64,000 nt of DNA from Mycobacterium sp. 852002-51971_SCH5477799-a (GTDB lineage: Bacteria; Actinomycetota; Actinomycetes; Mycobacteriales; Mycobacteriaceae): positions 62,001 to 126,000 of the forward strand of contig NZ_LZIF01000063.1 of assembly GCF_001667145.1 (NCBI RefSeq), read 5' to 3'. The notes below the pieces were generated by a model. The model had not been told where the DNA came from. It made no database searches and saw only the letters and a program-made list of their open reading frames with translations. Positions 63,301-64,000 of the stretch are shown here, in pieces (positions within the stretch are counted from its first letter, which is position 1; each line of letters starts with the position of its first letter). A program made the translations under genes and the position numbers.

Positions 63301-64000
63301 ATGGGCTGAGCGAACTCGGGGCGGTCGTCACCCAGTCGACGCATGGGACGTCGCCGGAGGGCTTTGACGCCGAGTGGCTCGAGGTGACCCTCCTGACGCT
63401 GGACGGTGACCTGATCAACCGCATCGAGGTTTTCGACGAGGCAGATCTCGATGCCGCGCTGGCACGCTTCGATGCACTCAGCCCTCAGCCTGCACGGCTG
63501 AACAATGCGTTGCAGGAACGGTTTCTGATGCATTTCAGGGCCCGCGATTGGGACGCAATTGCCCACGGCTTCGCCGAGGACTACTACTGCGACGACCGCC
63601 GTCGAGTCGTGAATGCCGGAATCAGACATGGTCGCGATGCCGCAATCGAAGATCTGCAGGTGGCCGCCGATATCGGCTTGATGACAACCGTCGCGGCGGA
63701 CATCGTTGCCACCCGGGGCGAGCGGCTATTCATCACCCGCTTTGCAGCTTCAGGCCCAGACCACCCGGCAAAGCAACTCGACGTCCTGCAGATCATTGAG
63801 CACAACGCCGATGAACAGATTTCAGCATCCGTCCTGTTCGACGTTGACGAGATGGACGCTGCGTTCGAAGAACTCGACGCCCGGTACGCTGCCAGTCAGC
63901 CGAGCGCTCAGGCGCACGTATGGTCGCTTATGGTGCAGACCTACGTGACGCTGAATCGGCACGAGATACCGTCAACCACCGCAGACTTCGTCAACGTCGA
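54381..64000 (+). CDS. Giant SARP/BTAD - nucleotide cyclase - AAA ATPase - NTF2-repeat protein, cut by window end
   Basis: Open from GTG 54381 (or GTG 54360) to the window end: at least 3206 aa. Order: winged helix (residues 7-97, LGVLGPLQVR to LQTHISSLRRTLG); BTAD (98-243); class III cyclase (257-427) with metal D268 in TDIEGST, E311 where the second metal aspartate should be (GEGD), and N371/R375 (VNRVAR); AAA ATPase from 458 with Walker A GEPGVGKT (487-494) and Walker B VVMIVDDLHW (598-607); helical TPR-like part to about 1285; then NTF2/SnoaL-like repeats of about 135 aa to the end. The first half resembles the AfsR/LuxR-cyclase regulators of actinobacteria; the repeat tail is unusual. 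No ribosome-binding site is strong. Likely a cytoplasmic signal-integrating transcription factor; ligands and targets unknown. Confidence 0.88.
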   Translation, partial: MSTLSSVELGVLGPLQVRQGGASIVIPGAKPRAILTMLGLHSGSVVPADTLVELLWGQDPPRTAAKALQTHISSLRRTLGDGFVVTQGAGWILAASEVDAARYKSAARLGRDAAAAGDTSQALARFEEALALWRGTPELPDGRRGTSEKTRWVESHAALVEDRADALLATGRAAEVIGDLEGAVADAPLRERRWGQLMLALYRAGRQGEALGAYQRARSMLADDLGVDPGPELRRLEAAIVTQDASLDIAVAQNAPSVTRAVTFLLTDIEGSTAAWEADADAMAVALARHDELVEQVVTSRGGRLIKTRGEGDATFSVFDRPSAGVAAAIELQDAIAHEPWVSRDPIRVRMALHTGEVELRDGDYFGRAVNRVARLRSLAEGGQILCSGATAELVIDSLADDVILTDLGMRQLKNLARPEHVFELRLETGADQPESATSDVPMERPNFPAVLVGPGPFVGRGRELEGLLSAWQTALGGGVRAVLIAGEPGVGKTRLAGEWSQQAYEQGAVVLYGRCDEDLGVPYQPFAEALRSLAPCVGADRLRGLRGVEALLSLVPGLADILPDLTSPARADPDTERYALFDAVVALLEIASKSAPVVMIVDDLHWAAKPTLLLLRHLLRFGDHARVQIVGTYRSTDLDRSHPLAATLADLHRDGTADRLTLSGLDEDDVTAYVAEAGYDDEELAHALASVTGGNPFFLIEALRHVDESGGVWDQSTLPQGVREAVSRRLSRLATDTNKALAAAAVVGSRFALELVEQVVGSDLIDAFDEARQAGIVIEEPGGYYRFNHAIVRQSLLAELASVRRMRLHQRIATTLEALPGVDDELLGELAYHYFECAWAGNAAKAALYCRRAADQAMARLAYEGAADLYHRALHALEDIDDELPDRDDQTVELLVARCEALLAAGDVASAVGAVSQLQAAAVNSARLAAWATCFDGQLSMWTHPERLDEVEAALGAAAAKLAELDDAAGEAKAHTVRAGCLNRLGRIGDCEVALDDALTAARRAREHRRVNAVLAGAPLAALWGPNPVPRAGGRCLDVVRLLRITTDSPAVEATSTRCQAVLEAFRGRTAAARRMIDSARRTLSELGLRHALLEVEQFAGIVELIGNDAAAAESHLRKAYNGFRRMGLDADTAETAALLGRACLALDREVEAAELCTESERLAGHALKASIAWRTLRAHLLRRDNEFDAARRVAQEAVSLAERTDALVDHGDACLTLAMVLGAAGDLAGARAAAAQAVDLYERKGAAALADMARAILGEPAEPLTPAPPKVPIVELDSECVRVGERVMAAVHRKDWDEFERLFAPNVSIENRRRIVGVGFPSDAARREMRRELEADATRVDYVMIAARGERLALSRLITSAVDESPGAPHDELLQLYAIDENGQVVRQVWFDVEDMEAAMAELDAAYARLEHEHSQTRHLENAATHAYERLHAYFRARDWGAITELLTDDYCGDDRRSVVGSGIRRGPNAAIEDYRSAAEIQVTDASSETIAIRGARLALTRARYARSNLESETFRVDFLQIVELDADDRIAAMAAFDLDDFDAAIAELDARYIAGEAEAHAHTWSVITSTYASIRRHEFPALTPDCATMDHRKTTAFAPGELPAYIRARWDIGQEIRPYVAVVHRLTDLGAVCSAASHGVSHEGFDAEWRHLALSTVQGDMVNRCEMFDEDELDSAIARFEQLARPRLENTAARVFEHVWSHFAAQDWEATAQTVADNYVGIDHRRIVSAETQHGRDEVIRDLQAAAEVGFSISMVGAIAIRGERLVLARSRASGRDPKAIQNDALHVVEVDADKRIAAVISYDPEDIEVAIAELESRYLIGEAAVHARTWSAVAGSYAALNKHELPLTTPDCVNVDHRRETAFGPGDVNAYTRVGWDSAQTTNLYVERVHRLCDTGAMVTYAAHETSQEGLRAEWRGIAVFTLNGDMINRTEVFDESDLDAAIVQFEQLTRPAPQLENAASRVYKRFQEWFAARDWAALAEGLAEEVSHDDRRRVVGMGLRHGRDALIAEARALVAIGVTNATSDVIAIRGQRLVFSRIRTWGRDQRPEAFHTDALEIVEIDADERIVARVVFDVEDFDAAVAELEERYLAGEAAAHFQTWSLVTKAFVELNERRIPATTPDWANIDNRRLAPIGAGDLGAYLHAAWELSPQSRIYAAAVHRLSSIGAVLTHMAIGTSPDGFDAEWGLIDVLIFDSDRISRTELFDESDLDSALARFDELHPGARKLENRSSQISDRFLAYFAARNWAAMAEMIADDFSSDDRRRVVGAGVQVGRDVDLENMRAWADVGIANITSEVIATRGERLFLGRTRFFGPEQGPNAFHSEVLGLVEIDNEDRIAFRVVFDVDDFDGATAELNARYIAGEAATYSHSWSVITRAYAVLNRREHPLTTADWTNIDHRRGVSFAPGETSTLITNWDATHDLNNFVEAVHRLNDFGAVVTSVTHETSDEGFHAEWRVVSVLTIAGDLIDRLEVFDESDLSAALARFGAIQAPAQHPENAASRLYEQFKACYAARDFEAMADMLADNVCTDDRRRVVNAGLREGKDAVVTEISAMAALDTGLMTDVIATRGARLVLSRAQMSGSDQGSDGFYVVGLDILELDADGRAVARIVFDLNDMDAAFDELDARYVAGEAAPHSHTWSVVAGVHATFNRHEFPPADWVTIDHRRGTPFASSDMTSAIHTLFDLTPDFRVHIERVHQLSSFGAVITNYAHGSSPDGLDVDWRMVMLLVVDGDRLTRCEVFDETDSDAAVERLEELSRQPSRLENDATRAIEQFLAHFAAREWDAMALLIHDDFCSDDRRRGINAGIRRGREVEMANWRATAEVWMSDARAAVLATRGERLALFRFTFASQDSLPAAFQAAALSVVQVNGENQCAAVVIFDQDDFEKAFEELETRYLGREAATHRRTWSTLLRSFAAFNEHRLPSTTSGWVNLDHRRGRAFSPGELVPYIHATWQVMPQAKIYVAAVHGLSELGAVVTQSTHGTSPEGFDAEWLEVTLLTLDGDLINRIEVFDEADLDAALARFDALSPQPARLNNALQERFLMHFRARDWDAIAHGFAEDYYCDDRRRVVNAGIRHGRDAAIEDLQVAADIGLMTTVAADIVATRGERLFITRFAASGPDHPAKQLDVLQIIEHNADEQISASVLFDVDEMDAAFEELDARYAASQPSAQAHVWSLMVQTYVTLNRHEIPSTTADFVNV
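58250..64000 (+). repeat. Fifteen tandem NTF2/SnoaL-like units of about 135 codons, two alternating types
   Basis: A [D/E]-x-RR motif recurs at residues 1312, 1456, 1593, 1726, 1860, 1994, 2131, 2265, 2402, 2535, 2669, 2803, 2940, 3071 and at the window edge (3207), so every 131-144 aa. Each unit ends in an FD-x2-D-x-DAA helix. Type A units have ARDW, DDRRRVV, ATRGERL and FDVDDFDAAIAELDARY; type B units have TWS, NIDHRRG, VHRLSDLGAV, GFDAEW and FDESDLDAALARF. The first two units are both type A; from 1456 on A and B alternate, so the larger period is about 269 aa (804-813 bp). Confidence 0.88.

Overview
The window reads as a slow-growing Mycobacterium chromosome, probably of the M. avium-complex type or a close relative. 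It is GC-rich, genes are tightly packed, and GTG/TTG starts are common. Marker proteins are close to M. tuberculosis LipM, YjcE, SseB, PimC, DmbB and HtpG. Several of these lie in the order I remember for Rv2284-Rv2299c (lipM, yjcE, sseB, nucleosidase-like, PatB-like aminotransferase, dmbB, htpG), but blocks of accessory genes are set between them. No rRNA, tRNA, CRISPR array, transposase or integrase was seen.

Layout. 1-3.2 kb: the end of a siroheme sulfite/nitrite reductase, a sirohydrochlorin chelatase, a LysR regulator and a 7Fe ferredoxin. 3.2-8.9 kb: an orphan HicB, LipM, a chagasin-like lipoprotein, a Na+/H+ antiporter and a RecF/ABC-like ATPase. 9.0-14.3 kb: a TetR/flavin monooxygenase operon with a tandem operator, PimC, SseB and a nucleosidase-like protein. 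14.4-28.1 kb: an accessory block with an SDR, an arsR/acr3-arsC/arsI operon, an LpqH-like lipoprotein, a TetR/P450 pair divergent from a 38-aa protein and an AveC-like membrane protein, and a mirrored pair of LLM-oxidoreductase and NAD(P)-reductase genes. 28.2-36.6 kb: aminotransferase, DmbB, CysQ-like phosphatase, thiolase, NDMA-type alcohol dehydrogenase, and decayed genes (an amidohydrolase and half a DMT transporter).

36.8-39.8 kb: a two-gene operon coding a soluble PRC/MgtE-N/CBS protein and an NRAMP-fold transporter whose metal-site motifs are of the magnesium (NRMT) kind rather than the manganese/iron kind. 39.8-50.9 kb: LLM oxidoreductase, HtpG, an acyl-CoA ligase/thioesterase pair, a VIT transporter, a secreted Gly/Pro-rich repeat protein with a strong terminator, two coupled methyltransferases (one frameshifted), a Ddn-like F420 protein and a DUF3060 remnant.

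51.2-64 kb is the most striking part. A STAS protein and an 859-aa GAF-GAF-GAF-SpoIIE-HATPase protein form a partner-switching operon. Reading away from it across a 211-bp shared region is one frame open from 54381 to the end of the window (at least 3206 codons). It codes a SARP/BTAD DNA-binding module, a class III nucleotide cyclase domain, an AAA ATPase, an alpha-helical linker and then at least fourteen complete NTF2/SnoaL-like repeats of about 135 residues, alternating between two sequence types; the fifteenth is cut by the window edge. I know of no described function for this architecture.
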